The translations under genes were made by a program, and so were the position numbers. From Shimia sp022448905 (GTDB taxonomy: Bacteria; Pseudomonadota; Alphaproteobacteria; Rhodobacterales; Rhodobacteraceae), in contig NZ_CP138953.1 of NCBI RefSeq assembly GCF_047126315.1, positions 4,340,001-4,404,000 of the forward strand: a stretch of DNA of 64,000 nt. Direction: 5' to 3'. Of the stretch, positions 43,577 to 52,619 are shown one piece after another (the first letter of the stretch is position 1; every line of letters begins with the position of its first letter). The notes under the pieces were generated by a model. That model did no database searches. It had not been told where the DNA came from and saw nothing but the letters and a program-made list of their open reading frames with translations.

Positions 43577-43670
43577 GAGAGGCTGGACAACGACCCAAGC
43601 GGGGCTCGTTACGGCTGCTTCCTTCCGGATCTGACCGGGTTGGCGAGGCGCTCGCCCGCGCCAACCTCTC
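43577..43670 (-). ncRNA. ffs: Signal recognition particle RNA, small (4.5S) type
   Basis: On the minus strand the universally conserved domain IV loop reads GGTCAGATCCGGAAGGAAGC, with AGCCGTAACGAG following. The flanks pair as a terminal stem: GAGAGGTTGG at the 5' end and CCAGCCTCTC at the 3' end (about 94 nt). The RNA binds Ffh and FtsY for co-translational targeting of membrane proteins. The exact ends may differ by a few bases. Confidence 0.95.
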
Positions 43671-43735
43671 AAGAGGCGATATAGGCTGATTGCTGCGGAG
43701 ATGCAAGCCGACCTGCTCAAATGCCCCCGAAGTTT

Positions 43736-45625
43736 TCAAAGCTGTTCCATGTCCAGTTCAAAGCGCGCGAATCCGCCATCAACCTCGCCCAGTGCCCGCA
43801 TCGGCAGCGCCGCAAGATCTACATAGGCCGCCGCGCCCGGACCGGTATCAAACAGAGCCTTCACGCCCGGCATACTGTGCAATCGCCATGTCGCCAGCGT
43901 CTCGTCACGCCGTCCAGAAGTCTCCGCGATGTGCTTTGCCAGTACATCCCGCACCCGCGCAGGCGCAATCTCGACGACGTGCCCCTGTGCAACCGCCGGA
44001 AAATTACCACCACCGCCACCACGGTAGTCATTGGTGACCAGCAGAAACTCCTGCTCCGGCGCAATCTGCAGCCCGCGCCAACAGATATTGCCCACCCGCC
44101 GCGCCTGCGAATTGATCAGACTGCCATCCATTGCATAACGTGCCGGCTGGGACAGATCGACCGTATACGACAGCCCGTAAATGGCCTCCCGATTATAGGT
44201 TGGCGTATCCCTGTCGTAGAGAAACTGTCCCGTTTCTCCCACAAACAACTGATTGTAGACAGCACACCCCTTCTCAAGCCACTCCACCACATCGCGCCCA
44301 CAGGTCCGGATCACGCTGACATGATTGGAATAAGGTTGCATGTCCGCAATCACCCGCGCCGACACCGCGCCCCGTGCCACATCGATATAATGATAGGGGC
44401 CAGCCCGTCCGCCGCACTTCAACGGCGCCACGGAAGCTATGAGCGGCATGGTTTCCAACCCACTGCCTGCCAAAGCCCGTCGCGCAAAAGCGAGCTTCGC
44501 CTCTGCCACCAGTCGAGACGCGCAATCATCTTTCACCATCGAAAAGTAGCTGGTCACCGGCCCCGCCACCTCACCAATGGTGCGCCGCATATAACGCAGA
44601 GTCTGCTGATGCGCGCCGTCTACCGCAGTGACGATCGCCGGCGATTCCACTGGCGCCGCCTTAACTTCGGCACGCAGGTCATGCACCCGCACCTCGTGGT
44701 CTGCCACACGCCACCCATCGCCGTCTTGGACCAGCGCCAAATCAATCTGCCCCACGTGGTTGGCATAAACCCCGGGCATCACCGCAGGGGTCCCATGCAG
44801 CGTACCACGCACAGGGTCTACCGCCTCACTCACACCAAAGCTTGGCGAGGGAAACACCCGATGCACATGCCCGGCCACCACCGCATCCACACCGTCCAAT
44901 CCGGCCAGCGGCACCGCTACATTTTCGGTTTCCTCAGCATGTCCGTCATCCCGGATGCCACTATGGGCCAGCGCCACAATCACGTCCGCGCCCTGCCGTC
45001 GCAACTCCGCCACCTGCCGCCGCGCAGCCGCCATCATGTCCTCGGCCACCAGACGCCCGGCAATACGCAACGCGTCCCAGGTCACCACCTGTGGCGGCAA
45101 AACCGAAAACACGCCAATTTGCAACTCATGTAAATTGCCGCGCTGATCTGCGACTTTGCGAGGCAACACCACATGTGGCCGCCACAAATCCGCATACACC
45201 GACGCATCCCGATCCCGGCTCAAATGCAAGTTGGCGCACAGAACTGGCGACCGCAGCGCCTTCAACGCTGCTTGCACGTCCTCGGCGGGCATATTGAACT
45301 CGTGGTTGCCCAATCCAATCGCATCATAGCCAAGCGCATTCATCGCGGCGACAACCGGATTGTCCGCGCCAACGCCTGCGCCGCCCTCATAAGGGTCGGC
45401 GATCGCCGCGCCCTCAAGGAAATCGCCATTGTCAAATACCAGCGTCGCCGGAACCTCTGCTCGCGCAGCCGCAATCACAGAGGCCGCCCGCGCCAACGAT
45501 CCCAGCTCTGTCGCGCTGTCCTTGCTGTAATCGTAGTCCAGCAACGTGGCATGCACATCACTGGTCGCCATGATGCGCAGAGCAACACGCGCTCCATCAG
45601 CCCCTTTCAGGCGTGTATTTGACAC
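43736..45625 (-). CDS. 2',3'-cyclic-nucleotide 2'-phosphodiesterase/3'-nucleotidase family protein without signal peptide
   Basis: A 629-residue metallophosphoesterase of the CpdB/UshA family. The N-terminal domain has MATSDVHATLLDYDY, VFDNGDFLEG, GLGNHEFNMP and a VAGHVHRVF metal-binding block; the C-terminal 5'-nucleotidase domain (about 370-570) ends with NDYRGGGGGNFPA. CpdB is normally periplasmic, but here the GTG at 45625 (AAGGAAC upstream) gives no signal peptide and no alternative in-frame start would. Cytoplasmic action or a different export path follows. Substrate not certain. Confidence 0.85.
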   Translation of the reverse strand: MSNTRLKGADGARVALRIMATSDVHATLLDYDYSKDSATELGSLARAASVIAAARAEVPATLVFDNGDFLEGAAIADPYEGGAGVGADNPVVAAMNALGYDAIGLGNHEFNMPAEDVQAALKALRSPVLCANLHLSRDRDASVYADLWRPHVVLPRKVADQRGNLHELQIGVFSVLPPQVVTWDALRIAGRLVAEDMMAAARRQVAELRRQGADVIVALAHSGIRDDGHAEETENVAVPLAGLDGVDAVVAGHVHRVFPSPSFGVSEAVDPVRGTLHGTPAVMPGVYANHVGQIDLALVQDGDGWRVADHEVRVHDLRAEVKAAPVESPAIVTAVDGAHQQTLRYMRRTIGEVAGPVTSYFSMVKDDCASRLVAEAKLAFARRALAGSGLETMPLIASVAPLKCGGRAGPYHYIDVARGAVSARVIADMQPYSNHVSVIRTCGRDVVEWLEKGCAVYNQLFVGETGQFLYDRDTPTYNREAIYGLSYTVDLSQPARYAMDGSLINSQARRVGNICWRGLQIAPEQEFLLVTNDYRGGGGGNFPAVAQGHVVEIAPARVRDVLAKHIAETSGRRDETLATWRLHSMPGVKALFDTGPGAAAYVDLAALPMRALGEVDGGFARFELDMEQL

Positions 45626-45856
45626 AACAGTTCCTTAGGTTCATTCCGGCGCCTAGAGGGGACAAAATCCACGTCACCACAGCACAGAGGCCGCCCCTAG
45701 TCAGGCCCAGTGTGCGCACTTTTAGAATGATTGCAAATCACAAACTACCGCCGCAACGCTCCGTCACCACATACGCACAACCTGTCTAACTGCGATGGGA
45801 GATGTGATTGCAGCCCGCCGCGCAACGTGCCACCTCTGTGCCAACAGGAGAGCACT

Positions 45857-46831
45857 ATGCGACACGCCGAAACCGTTACCTTCGGGGGCTCCGCCCTCAA
45901 CCGCGCCGCCGAAATCCGTGGGGAAGACGCCAACGCCCGCGTTACACATCCCGACAGCCGCAGCATCGTCCTCTGGCGCGGCAAGCCGCTGTTTTGTGGG
46001 GAAAACTGCGACCAATTGGTCTACCTCCCGACCAGTCACCCGCTGTTTGAAGAGGCCAAGGAGCCGCCGGTCCCGCCCATTTTTCTGGGCCTCTCAGAGG
46101 ACGGCAGCGCGCTCTACGCCCATGACATTTCCGCCTGGACACCACCGGAACTGGACGAGGCCCACCTCCAGCAATTCTTTGACCCAACGCACCAGCATCA
46201 CCCGATGCTGCCGGCTGATCACCTGTTTGCTGAGTTACGTGGCGTCATGGCCCACCTCAATCCCCGCGACGCCGAACTGGCGGCCACCGCGCGCTCGATA
46301 TTTGCCTGGCATCGCTCACACCGTTTCTGCTCCAACTGCGGCGACGAGAGCCGCATGGCCCAGTCCGGCTGGCAGCGCGATTGCCCCGCCTGCAACACCT
46401 CCCACTTCCCCCGCACCGATCCGGTGGTGATCATGCTCATCACCAAAGGCAACAAAGTGCTGATGGGCCGCTCTCCCGGATGGCCGGAAGGCATGTACTC
46501 ACTGCTTGCAGGGTTTGTGGAACCAGGCGAAACACTCGAAGCTGCGGTCCGTCGTGAGGTCTTTGAAGAGGCCGGCGTCCGCGTCGGCGCTGTATCCTAC
46601 CTCGCCAGCCAACCCTGGCCATTTCCCTCGTCCCTGATGTTTGGCTGCGCCGGTAAAGCGCTGGACGACACCATCACGCTGGATCCCAATGAAATTGAGG
46701 ACGCGCTCTGGATCAGTCGCGAAGACATGCTCACTGTGTTTTCCGGCCAACACCCAACACTGAAACCTGCGCGCAAAGGCGCCATTGCCCACTTCCTCCT
46801 GCGGAACTGGCTTGCGGACAGGCTCGAATAA
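45857..46831 (+). CDS. nudC: NAD(+) diphosphatase / NAD-capped RNA hydrolase NudC
   Basis: A 324-residue Nudix hydrolase with the NudC layout: N-terminal domain, a zinc ribbon (CSNCG...CPAC), and a C-terminal Nudix box (GFVEPGETLEAAVRREVFEE) followed by the SQPWPFPSSLMFG block that is diagnostic of NADH pyrophosphatases. It hydrolyses NAD(H) and removes NAD caps from RNA in the cytoplasm. AGGAGAG precedes the ATG at 45857. Confidence 0.93.
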   Translation: MRHAETVTFGGSALNRAAEIRGEDANARVTHPDSRSIVLWRGKPLFCGENCDQLVYLPTSHPLFEEAKEPPVPPIFLGLSEDGSALYAHDISAWTPPELDEAHLQQFFDPTHQHHPMLPADHLFAELRGVMAHLNPRDAELAATARSIFAWHRSHRFCSNCGDESRMAQSGWQRDCPACNTSHFPRTDPVVIMLITKGNKVLMGRSPGWPEGMYSLLAGFVEPGETLEAAVRREVFEEAGVRVGAVSYLASQPWPFPSSLMFGCAGKALDDTITLDPNEIEDALWISREDMLTVFSGQHPTLKPARKGAIAHFLLRNWLADRLE

Positions 46832-46872
46832 CGCGACTATTACCGCAAAATAACAGCAGACGCAGAGGCACC

Positions 46873-47340
46873 ATGGAACTCACCGGCAGAGAAGACGTCG
46901 ACATCCCAATTGCACAGGCATTTGATTTGCTGACGGATGTTGAAGTGTACGAACGCTCCGCCCTGCGTCGCGGCGCAGAGGTCACCCGCGTTGACTCTCT
47001 GGCCCGCCCCGGCGTGGGCGCAAAATGGGAAGTCGGCTTCCAGTTTCGAGGCAAAGCCCGGGAGTTGGATCTGGAAATGACCGGATTTGACGCTCCCAAC
47101 GAGGTTGAGATGAAAGCCATCCTGCAAGGGCTGGAAACCGACATCAAGATCGAACTTGTCGCATTGTCGCGCACCCGCACCCGCATCCAGTTCTGGTCGG
47201 GCATGCGCGCAAACAGCCTCTCTGCCCGTCTGCTTCTGCAATCTCTGAAACTGGCCCGCAGCTCGCTGAACAAGCGCATGGCCAAACGCATGGCCACCAT
47301 GCGCGACGATCTGGAAGACCGCTATTCGCGCATGGCGTAG
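46873..47340 (+). CDS. SRPBCC family protein
   Basis: A 155-residue START/Bet v1-like protein: an N-terminal IAQAFDLLTDVEVYERSALR, beta strands with AKWEVGFQFRGKARELDLEM, and a long C-terminal helix (LQSLKLARSSLNKRMAKRMA). Members bind hydrophobic ligands; no ligand or partner can be named here. It starts 41 bp after nudC on the same strand, so a short operon is possible. AGAGG lies upstream of the start. Confidence 0.75.
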   Translation: MELTGREDVDIPIAQAFDLLTDVEVYERSALRRGAEVTRVDSLARPGVGAKWEVGFQFRGKARELDLEMTGFDAPNEVEMKAILQGLETDIKIELVALSRTRTRIQFWSGMRANSLSARLLLQSLKLARSSLNKRMAKRMATMRDDLEDRYSRMA

Positions 47341-47421
47341 GGCCTTTTAGTGATTTAAAGCTGTTGCGCCCAAAACACTTCAGCACCACACTCTCAAAAG
47401 TTGAGTGTGAGTGAAGGTGCG

Positions 47422-48000
47422 ATGTCGGCGTCAAACTACAAGCCAATCTGGCACACTGCCTTGGAATATGCGCCGTCCGCAGCTTTCCTCGCAGCATTCA
47501 TGCTCTCAGACGACTTACGTATTGCAGGCTGGAGCGGAGCAGGCTGTGCGCTTCTAACCTGTTTCGCTTACGCGCGGCGCACTGTTTCACCGCACAGTCT
47601 GTTCTTGGGTATAAACCTTTACTTATTGATGATCACGCCGGTCATCGAAGGACTGTACGCCGCTAACTGCGCTAGCTGGGCATCGGCCTTAAGTGAATGC
47701 GCGCGGCCTTTGGTGTTTCTGTCCATCTTCCTGACGGGGAGCGTTTTGTCCTTGCGCGCACCAACGGGATTTCTCTTGGCGCCACAGGTCGACGACACGG
47801 CGGTAAAAAGAACAAACACTCTGCTGCTCATCGCGAGCGGTACAGCCGCAGCTTGGGCTCTAGTGTACGACCACAACGCTGCGCTGCAATTGGCAGTGCC
47901 TATGACACTCCTGTTCGCACTTCATCGCACACTCAAATCGCGCGCAGGCCAACAGCCTACCGAACCGCGTCCCGTTCCGCAGGATACACGCCCAGAATAG
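47422..48000 (+). CDS. Integral membrane protein of unknown function
   Basis: A 192-residue protein with about five hydrophobic segments (LEYAPSAAFLAAFMLS, GWSGAGCALLTCFAYA, SLFLGINLYLLMITPVIEGL, LVFLSIFLTGSVLSLRAP, LLLIASGTAAAWALVYD). A GAAGG lies 6 nt upstream of the ATG at 47422; a TTG at 47401 is a weaker alternative. The last 44 bp overlap the convergent pheA gene. No family recognised. Confidence 0.6.
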   Translation: MSASNYKPIWHTALEYAPSAAFLAAFMLSDDLRIAGWSGAGCALLTCFAYARRTVSPHSLFLGINLYLLMITPVIEGLYAANCASWASALSECARPLVFLSIFLTGSVLSLRAPTGFLLAPQVDDTAVKRTNTLLLIASGTAAAWALVYDHNAALQLAVPMTLLFALHRTLKSRAGQQPTEPRPVPQDTRPE

Positions 48001-48802
48001 ACACATTGGTTGTGAAATATCGAAGTTCATCCATCGCCAACTGCACGGAGCGATCCTCTGGATGGCCTTCGATGTCCGCATAAAACTGCGTCGCGGTGAA
48101 GCTGCCGTTGACCATATAGCTTTCCAGCTTGGTCATGTTGATCCCATTGGTGGCAAAGCCACCCATCGCCTTGTACAGCGCCGCCGGGATGTTACGCACC
48201 TCAAAAACAAAAGTTGTCATCATCTTATGATCTGTGCGACGGGCATAGTCCGGCTCGCGCGACATGATCATGAAGCGCGTCGTGTTGTGGCCGTGGTCTT
48301 CCACGTCGCGCGCCAACACGTCCAACCCGTAAATCTCCGCCGCCAGTTCAGACGCCAGCACCCCTTCGTTGCGCGTCTTATGGTCCGCCAATTCCCGCGC
48401 GGCACCTGCGCTGTCAGCCGCAGGATAGCCCTTCATGCCATGCGTTTTCAGGAAGGTGGCCGACTGTGGCAACAACACCAAATGCGCCCGCACCGTGTCG
48501 ATCTCATCCATTGGCACACCGGGTAAGCCCATCAGGCTGATGCGCACCCGCACAAAGGCCTCGTCGATGATGTGCAGTCCGCTTTCTGGCAACAACCGGT
48601 GAATGTCCGCAACACGCCCATAGGTCGAGTTCTCGATTGGCAACATGGCCAGATCCGCCTGACCACTTTTCACCGCGTCAATCACCTCCTCAAAGGTGCG
48701 GCACGGCATCGCCTCCATCTCCGGCCGCGCTTTGCGACAAGCTTCGTGAGAGTAAGCGCCTGCTTCCCCCTGAAAGGCGATACGGTTGGTCTTTTGGTCC
48801 AT
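47957..48802 (-). CDS. pheA: Prephenate dehydratase
   Basis: A 281-residue monofunctional enzyme that makes phenylpyruvate. Catalytic domain: RIAFQGEAGAYSHEA, the ENSTYGRV block with the substrate-binding Asn and Ser, and HNTTRFMIM with the essential TRF. A C-terminal ACT domain is present (about 195-275), but its Phe-binding motifs read IPAALYKAM and KLESYMV, where Phe-inhibited enzymes have GALV and ESRP. Altered feedback is possible. AAGGGG precedes the ATG at 48802. Its 3' end overlaps the convergent membrane protein gene. Confidence 0.92.
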   Translation of the reverse strand: MDQKTNRIAFQGEAGAYSHEACRKARPEMEAMPCRTFEEVIDAVKSGQADLAMLPIENSTYGRVADIHRLLPESGLHIIDEAFVRVRISLMGLPGVPMDEIDTVRAHLVLLPQSATFLKTHGMKGYPAADSAGAARELADHKTRNEGVLASELAAEIYGLDVLARDVEDHGHNTTRFMIMSREPDYARRTDHKMMTTFVFEVRNIPAALYKAMGGFATNGINMTKLESYMVNGSFTATQFYADIEGHPEDRSVQLAMDELRYFTTNVSILGVYPAERDAVR

Positions 48803-48933
48803 CTTGCCCCTTTTCTCCCCCAAATTTGCAGAAGTTTCCGCAATGGGGGCGTTTGGTCGCGGTAACTATACCTTGCGTTCGCTTAGGGGAAGCGGATAGA
48901 TAGCCGACAAACGCCACGATATGGAAACGTAGC

Positions 48934-49461
48934 ATGTTCGACACGATGACAATGACCAAAGTGGTAGGGGCTCTCTGCGGCTCCCTACTGGTATTTCTGC
49001 TTGGCGGCTGGGCCGCCGAATCCCTTTATCATACCGGCCCTAAAGGCCATGGGGATGATCACGCCAAACAGGCTTACGTGATTGAAGTGGAAGGCGGCGA
49101 CGACGCTGGTGCCGCAGAAGAAGAAGGTCCATCGTTGGAAGAACTGCTGGCGGCCGCTGACGTGGACAAAGGTGCCAAAGTCTTCAGCAAATGTAAAGCC
49201 TGCCATAAGCTGGATGACGGCGCCAACGGCACCGGCCCACACCTCTATGGTGTTGTGGACCGCGCGGTGGATTCTGTTCCCGGCTTTAACTACTCCGGCG
49301 CTCTGATTGCGGTGGCGGACACATGGTCCAATGAAAACCTCGACGGTTTCCTGGCCAACCCAAAAAGCTTTGCCCCCGGCACCAAGATGTCCTTCTCCGG
49401 TCTGAAAAAGGCCAAGGACCGCGCCAACCTGATTGCCTACCTGGCGACCATCGGCGGCTAA
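48934..49461 (+). CDS. Membrane-anchored class I cytochrome c (cy/c552 type)
   Basis: A 175-residue cytochrome. An uncleaved N-terminal helix (about 9-29) anchors it, followed by a flexible acidic/glycine linker (about 50-75) and a class I domain with haem site CKACH (Cys87, Cys90, His91) and Met ligand in PGTKMSF. It likely carries electrons from the bc1 complex to terminal oxidases, including the cbb3 oxidase encoded in this window. The gene is divergent from pheA, and a strong terminator follows. Confidence 0.93.
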   Translation: MFDTMTMTKVVGALCGSLLVFLLGGWAAESLYHTGPKGHGDDHAKQAYVIEVEGGDDAGAAEEEGPSLEELLAAADVDKGAKVFSKCKACHKLDDGANGTGPHLYGVVDRAVDSVPGFNYSGALIAVADTWSNENLDGFLANPKSFAPGTKMSFSGLKKAKDRANLIAYLATIGG

Positions 49462-49485
49462 GCCTTACTGGCTTTGAGAATTTGG

Positions 49486-49520
49486 AAAGACCGCAGCATA
49501 GCCTGCGGTCTTTTTCTTTT
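49486..49520 (+). terminator. Rho-independent terminator of cytochrome c gene
   Basis: AAAGACCGCAG / CTGCGGTCTTT, an 11-bp perfect stem with a 6-nt loop and TTTTTCTTTT tail. Confidence 0.93.
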
Positions 49521-49530
49521 GGTCTTCTGC

Positions 49531-50025
49531 CTAGGCTTGTGTGAGCACGCCGTCTGTGGCCCAGACCATCTGCGCATCGGTCTCTACCGCACAGGGCCGC
49601 ACCGCACGCAACCGCTGCAACGCCTCCTCTGCAGCCATCCCTGTCTCAATCATCAGCCGCAGCATCAACATCCCGGATCGTCCACACCCACCGCGACAAT
49701 GCACCAGAACACGCCCGCCCGCCCGCAACTGCTGCCCTACCTGCTCTGACACACCGGCCCACTGCGCCTGCATATCATCCTCCGGCACGCCAAAATCGCG
49801 AATCGAAAAATGCACCCAGCAGATGGCGGCATCCCGCAAAGCGCCCGGCAGCGCCTCAGCCCCAAAGGTCTGCATTTCTTCAGTCTCTGTCGCGCTCACC
49901 ACTAGGGTTGCGCCCCACTGGGCGATTGCATCCACATCGGCTTGCAAATCGCCTTCCGCACCAGGCACAGGCGCCAACGCCAAGTGGCCATTTCCAACGG
50001 ACACCGCAAAAACCTCATACCCCAT
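49531..50025 (-). CDS. Dual-specificity/tyrosine phosphatase-like protein
   Basis: A 164-residue cysteine phosphatase with the P-loop HCRGGCGRSG (Cys110, Arg116) and a likely general acid Asp in SIRDFGVPEDD (about 77). This is the bacterial DSP/atypical type that removes phosphate from proteins or small phosphoesters. Start at 50025, with AAGGGGG upstream. It is divergent from dnaX. The physiological substrate is unknown. Confidence 0.8.
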   Translation of the reverse strand: MGYEVFAVSVGNGHLALAPVPGAEGDLQADVDAIAQWGATLVVSATETEEMQTFGAEALPGALRDAAICWVHFSIRDFGVPEDDMQAQWAGVSEQVGQQLRAGGRVLVHCRGGCGRSGMLMLRLMIETGMAAEEALQRLRAVRPCAVETDAQMVWATDGVLTQA

Positions 50026-50187
50026 TTCATCCCCCTTATTCCTAGACGCCAACGGCGCATTTGCGGCGCGCATCCTGCGCCTGCTCCCTGCTTATCCGGT
50101 GGACGCGCCGCCTCCGCCCGCTTAACCTGCGCCAGACCACGGACAGGGGCCAGCCGAATCTGCGTCCCCGCAACTTTCAGGACGGCC

Positions 50188-51966
50188 ATGACTGACACTC
50201 CCGACACCGCCTATCAGGTTCTCGCGCGCAAATACCGCCCCGAAACCTTTGCGGATCTTGTCGGGCAGGACGCCATGGTGCGCACTCTTAAAAACGCCTT
50301 TGAGGCGGACCGCATTGCGCAGGCTTTTGTCATGACCGGTATCCGCGGCACCGGCAAAACCACCACCGCGCGGATCATCGCCAAAGGCATGAACTGCATC
50401 GGCCCGGATGGCGGCTCCGGCCCAACCACCGAGCCTTGCGGCGTCTGTGAACACTGCACCGCCATCATGGAAGGGCGCCACGTCGACGTGATGGAGATGG
50501 ACGCCGCCTCGCGCACCGGTGTGAACGACATCCGCGAAATCATCGACTCTGTGCACTACCGGGCGGCTTCGGCACGCTACAAGATCTACATCATCGATGA
50601 GGTGCACATGCTCTCCACCAGCGCGTTCAACGCGCTGCTCAAGACGCTGGAAGAGCCCCCCGCCCACGTGAAATTCATCTTCGCCACCACCGAGATCCGC
50701 AAAGTCCCCGTGACCGTGCTGTCTCGTTGCCAACGGTTTGACCTGCGCCGGATCGAGCCCGAAGACATGATCGGCATGCTCAGCCGCATCGCCACTTCTG
50801 AGGGCGCGGAGATCGCCGACGATGCACTAGCGCTGATCACTCGTGCTGCCGAGGGCTCGGCACGGGACGCAACCTCGCTCTTGGACCAAGCCATCTCCCA
50901 CGGCGCCGGCGAAACCACTGCCGATCAGGTCCGCGCCATGCTGGGGTTGGCCGACCGTGGCCGCGTGCTCGATCTGTTCGACATGATCTTGCGCGGCGAC
51001 GCCGGTGGCGCGCTCAACGAGCTCTCCGCGCAATACGCCGTCGGGGCTGATCCCATGGCCATCCTGCGCGACTTGGCCGAGATCACCCATTGGGTCTCTG
51101 TGGTGAAGATCACGCCAGAAGCCGCAGAAGACCCCACCGTTAGCCCCGATGAACGCGCCCGGGGTCAGGCCATGGCCACAGACCTGCCGATGCGCGTGCT
51201 CACCCGCATGTGGCAAATGCTGCTAAAGGCGCTCGAAGAAGTGGCCGCGGCCCCCAACGCGATGATGGCCGCCGAAATGGCGATCATTCGCCTCACACAC
51301 GTCGCCGACCTGCCCAGTCCCGAAGAGCTGGTGCGCAAACTTCAAGACACGCCCCCTCCCCCAACGCCCCCCAACGGCGGTGGCGGCTATGGCGGTGGGC
51401 CGGGCGCCGGCAGCCCCAATGCCCAGGGCGGCCCGATGGGCGGCGGCAATGGCCCTATGCATGGCGCGCCAACAGCCCACGCCGGCGGCGGCACCGTGAC
51501 AGCGCTGGCCGTGCAAAACGACCAAGCGCTGGCCAAATACCCCACCTTTGAACATGTTGTCGAACTGGTGCGTCAACGCCGAGACGGCGTGCTGCGCGTG
51601 CATGTCGAAGAATACGTGCGCCTCGCCAACTATCAGCCGGGCCGCATCGAGTTTGAACCCGCTCCGGGCGCACCGAAAGACCTAGCCCAAAAACTCGGCA
51701 GTCAGCTGCAACGCTGGACCGGCACCCGCTGGGCGGTGATTCTGGTGAACGAAGGCGGCGCGCCTTCCATCGCCGAAGTCCGCGATGCCGCCGAAAACGA
51801 AATGCGCGAACAGGCGCTTGGCCACCCTCTGGTGCAGGCCGTGATGGAAGCGTTTCCGAAATCCAAAATAACCGACATTAAGTCCAGGCAAGAGATCGCC
51901 AATGAAGTGATGGCTGAAGCTCTCCCAGAAGTCGAAGACGAATGGGACCCATTTGAAAGTGACTAA
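50188..51966 (+). CDS. dnaX: DNA polymerase III subunits gamma/tau
   Basis: Clamp-loader ATPase of 592 residues: VLARKYRPETFADLVGQDA at the start, Walker A RGTGKTTTARI, a four-Cys zinc module (CIGP...CGVCEHC), IIDEVHMLSTSAFNALLKTL and the arginine-finger SRC block. After residue 380 a glycine-rich linker (about 390-430) leads to a C-terminal domain of about 160 residues that binds the polymerase. No programmed frameshift tract was noticed. First gene of a dnaX-X-ybaB-recR run. Confidence 0.95.
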   Translation: MTDTPDTAYQVLARKYRPETFADLVGQDAMVRTLKNAFEADRIAQAFVMTGIRGTGKTTTARIIAKGMNCIGPDGGSGPTTEPCGVCEHCTAIMEGRHVDVMEMDAASRTGVNDIREIIDSVHYRAASARYKIYIIDEVHMLSTSAFNALLKTLEEPPAHVKFIFATTEIRKVPVTVLSRCQRFDLRRIEPEDMIGMLSRIATSEGAEIADDALALITRAAEGSARDATSLLDQAISHGAGETTADQVRAMLGLADRGRVLDLFDMILRGDAGGALNELSAQYAVGADPMAILRDLAEITHWVSVVKITPEAAEDPTVSPDERARGQAMATDLPMRVLTRMWQMLLKALEEVAAAPNAMMAAEMAIIRLTHVADLPSPEELVRKLQDTPPPPTPPNGGGGYGGGPGAGSPNAQGGPMGGGNGPMHGAPTAHAGGGTVTALAVQNDQALAKYPTFEHVVELVRQRRDGVLRVHVEEYVRLANYQPGRIEFEPAPGAPKDLAQKLGSQLQRWTGTRWAVILVNEGGAPSIAEVRDAAENEMREQALGHPLVQAVMEAFPKSKITDIKSRQEIANEVMAEALPEVEDEWDPFESD

Positions 51967-52543
51967 CCAAATAATCAATTGTAATTCTGGTATTTCCAAA
52001 ATCCTTTTGTCAGCACTGCTTTTCTTATCCGTAGCCGGAGCACAAAAAGTATTGGCGCAAGACACTCAGACAGCCGGTTTTGACCGCGTTAAGATCGCCA
52101 AGCTCGTCCAATCAAACACTCGCGACTATTTCTTATCGGTCGCATCTGAGAACCCAGAAGTTTCGTTGAAGTACATTTCTAAGGCGACACTTCAGAAAAT
52201 TTCAGAAGAGAAGTTTCTCGGGTTCCAGACAGCCCTAATAGATAAGGGCCTAGACTTCGCCGCTCTCCGCCCCTTGGCCGTCAAATACTACGAAGACCCA
52301 AAAGATCAAACTCCCGGCATGTATGCCGCGATAGATTTTTCCAGCCCGTCAAATGCCACTGCTTACGCTTGTGGTTTCGTCGTCTGGCGCTTGCAACCTG
52401 GGCCGCCGCGTATCAACCGAGTGGAAATTGCATTTCTCCCAGAGCATGTTCTTACAATGCTGGACCGGGCGCAGTTCAAATCTTGGACTGAGAAAGCAAA
52501 ATGCCGTCGCGCCATCAGCCCTAGTGTGCTGCCTTCGTCTTGA
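51959..52543 (+). CDS. Exported protein of unknown function inserted in the dnaX operon
   Basis: About 190 residues. A hydrophobic N-terminal stretch (KILLSALLFLSVAGAQKVLA) reads as a signal peptide, with the mature part starting near QDTQTAG. The start codon is uncertain: a GTG at 51959 and a TTG at 51953 overlap the dnaX stop, and neither has a good ribosome binding site. The region is clearly more AT-rich than its neighbours and has different codon use. It separates dnaX from ybaB, which normally are adjacent, so recent acquisition is likely. I do not recognise the family. Confidence 0.6.
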   Translation: MTNQIINCNSGISKILLSALLFLSVAGAQKVLAQDTQTAGFDRVKIAKLVQSNTRDYFLSVASENPEVSLKYISKATLQKISEEKFLGFQTALIDKGLDFAALRPLAVKYYEDPKDQTPGMYAAIDFSSPSNATAYACGFVVWRLQPGPPRINRVEIAFLPEHVLTMLDRAQFKSWTEKAKCRRAISPSVLPSS

Positions 52544-52619
52544 GCTGTAGTGGGTCTCTCTTGTAACCAAAGGCCGCGGCTCGTATCTACACTTCCAATA
52601 GAAACTTAGGAGAGACCCA

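Noticed and set aside
43721..45133. Plus-strand frame of 470 codons antisense to the nucleotidase gene
   Set aside because: The minus strand encodes a complete metallophosphoesterase; the plus-strand translation has no recognisable motif.
50188..51966. Programmed frameshift in dnaX
   Set aside because: No A-rich slippery heptamer was seen in the frame before the glycine-rich linker; the full-length reading frame is intact.
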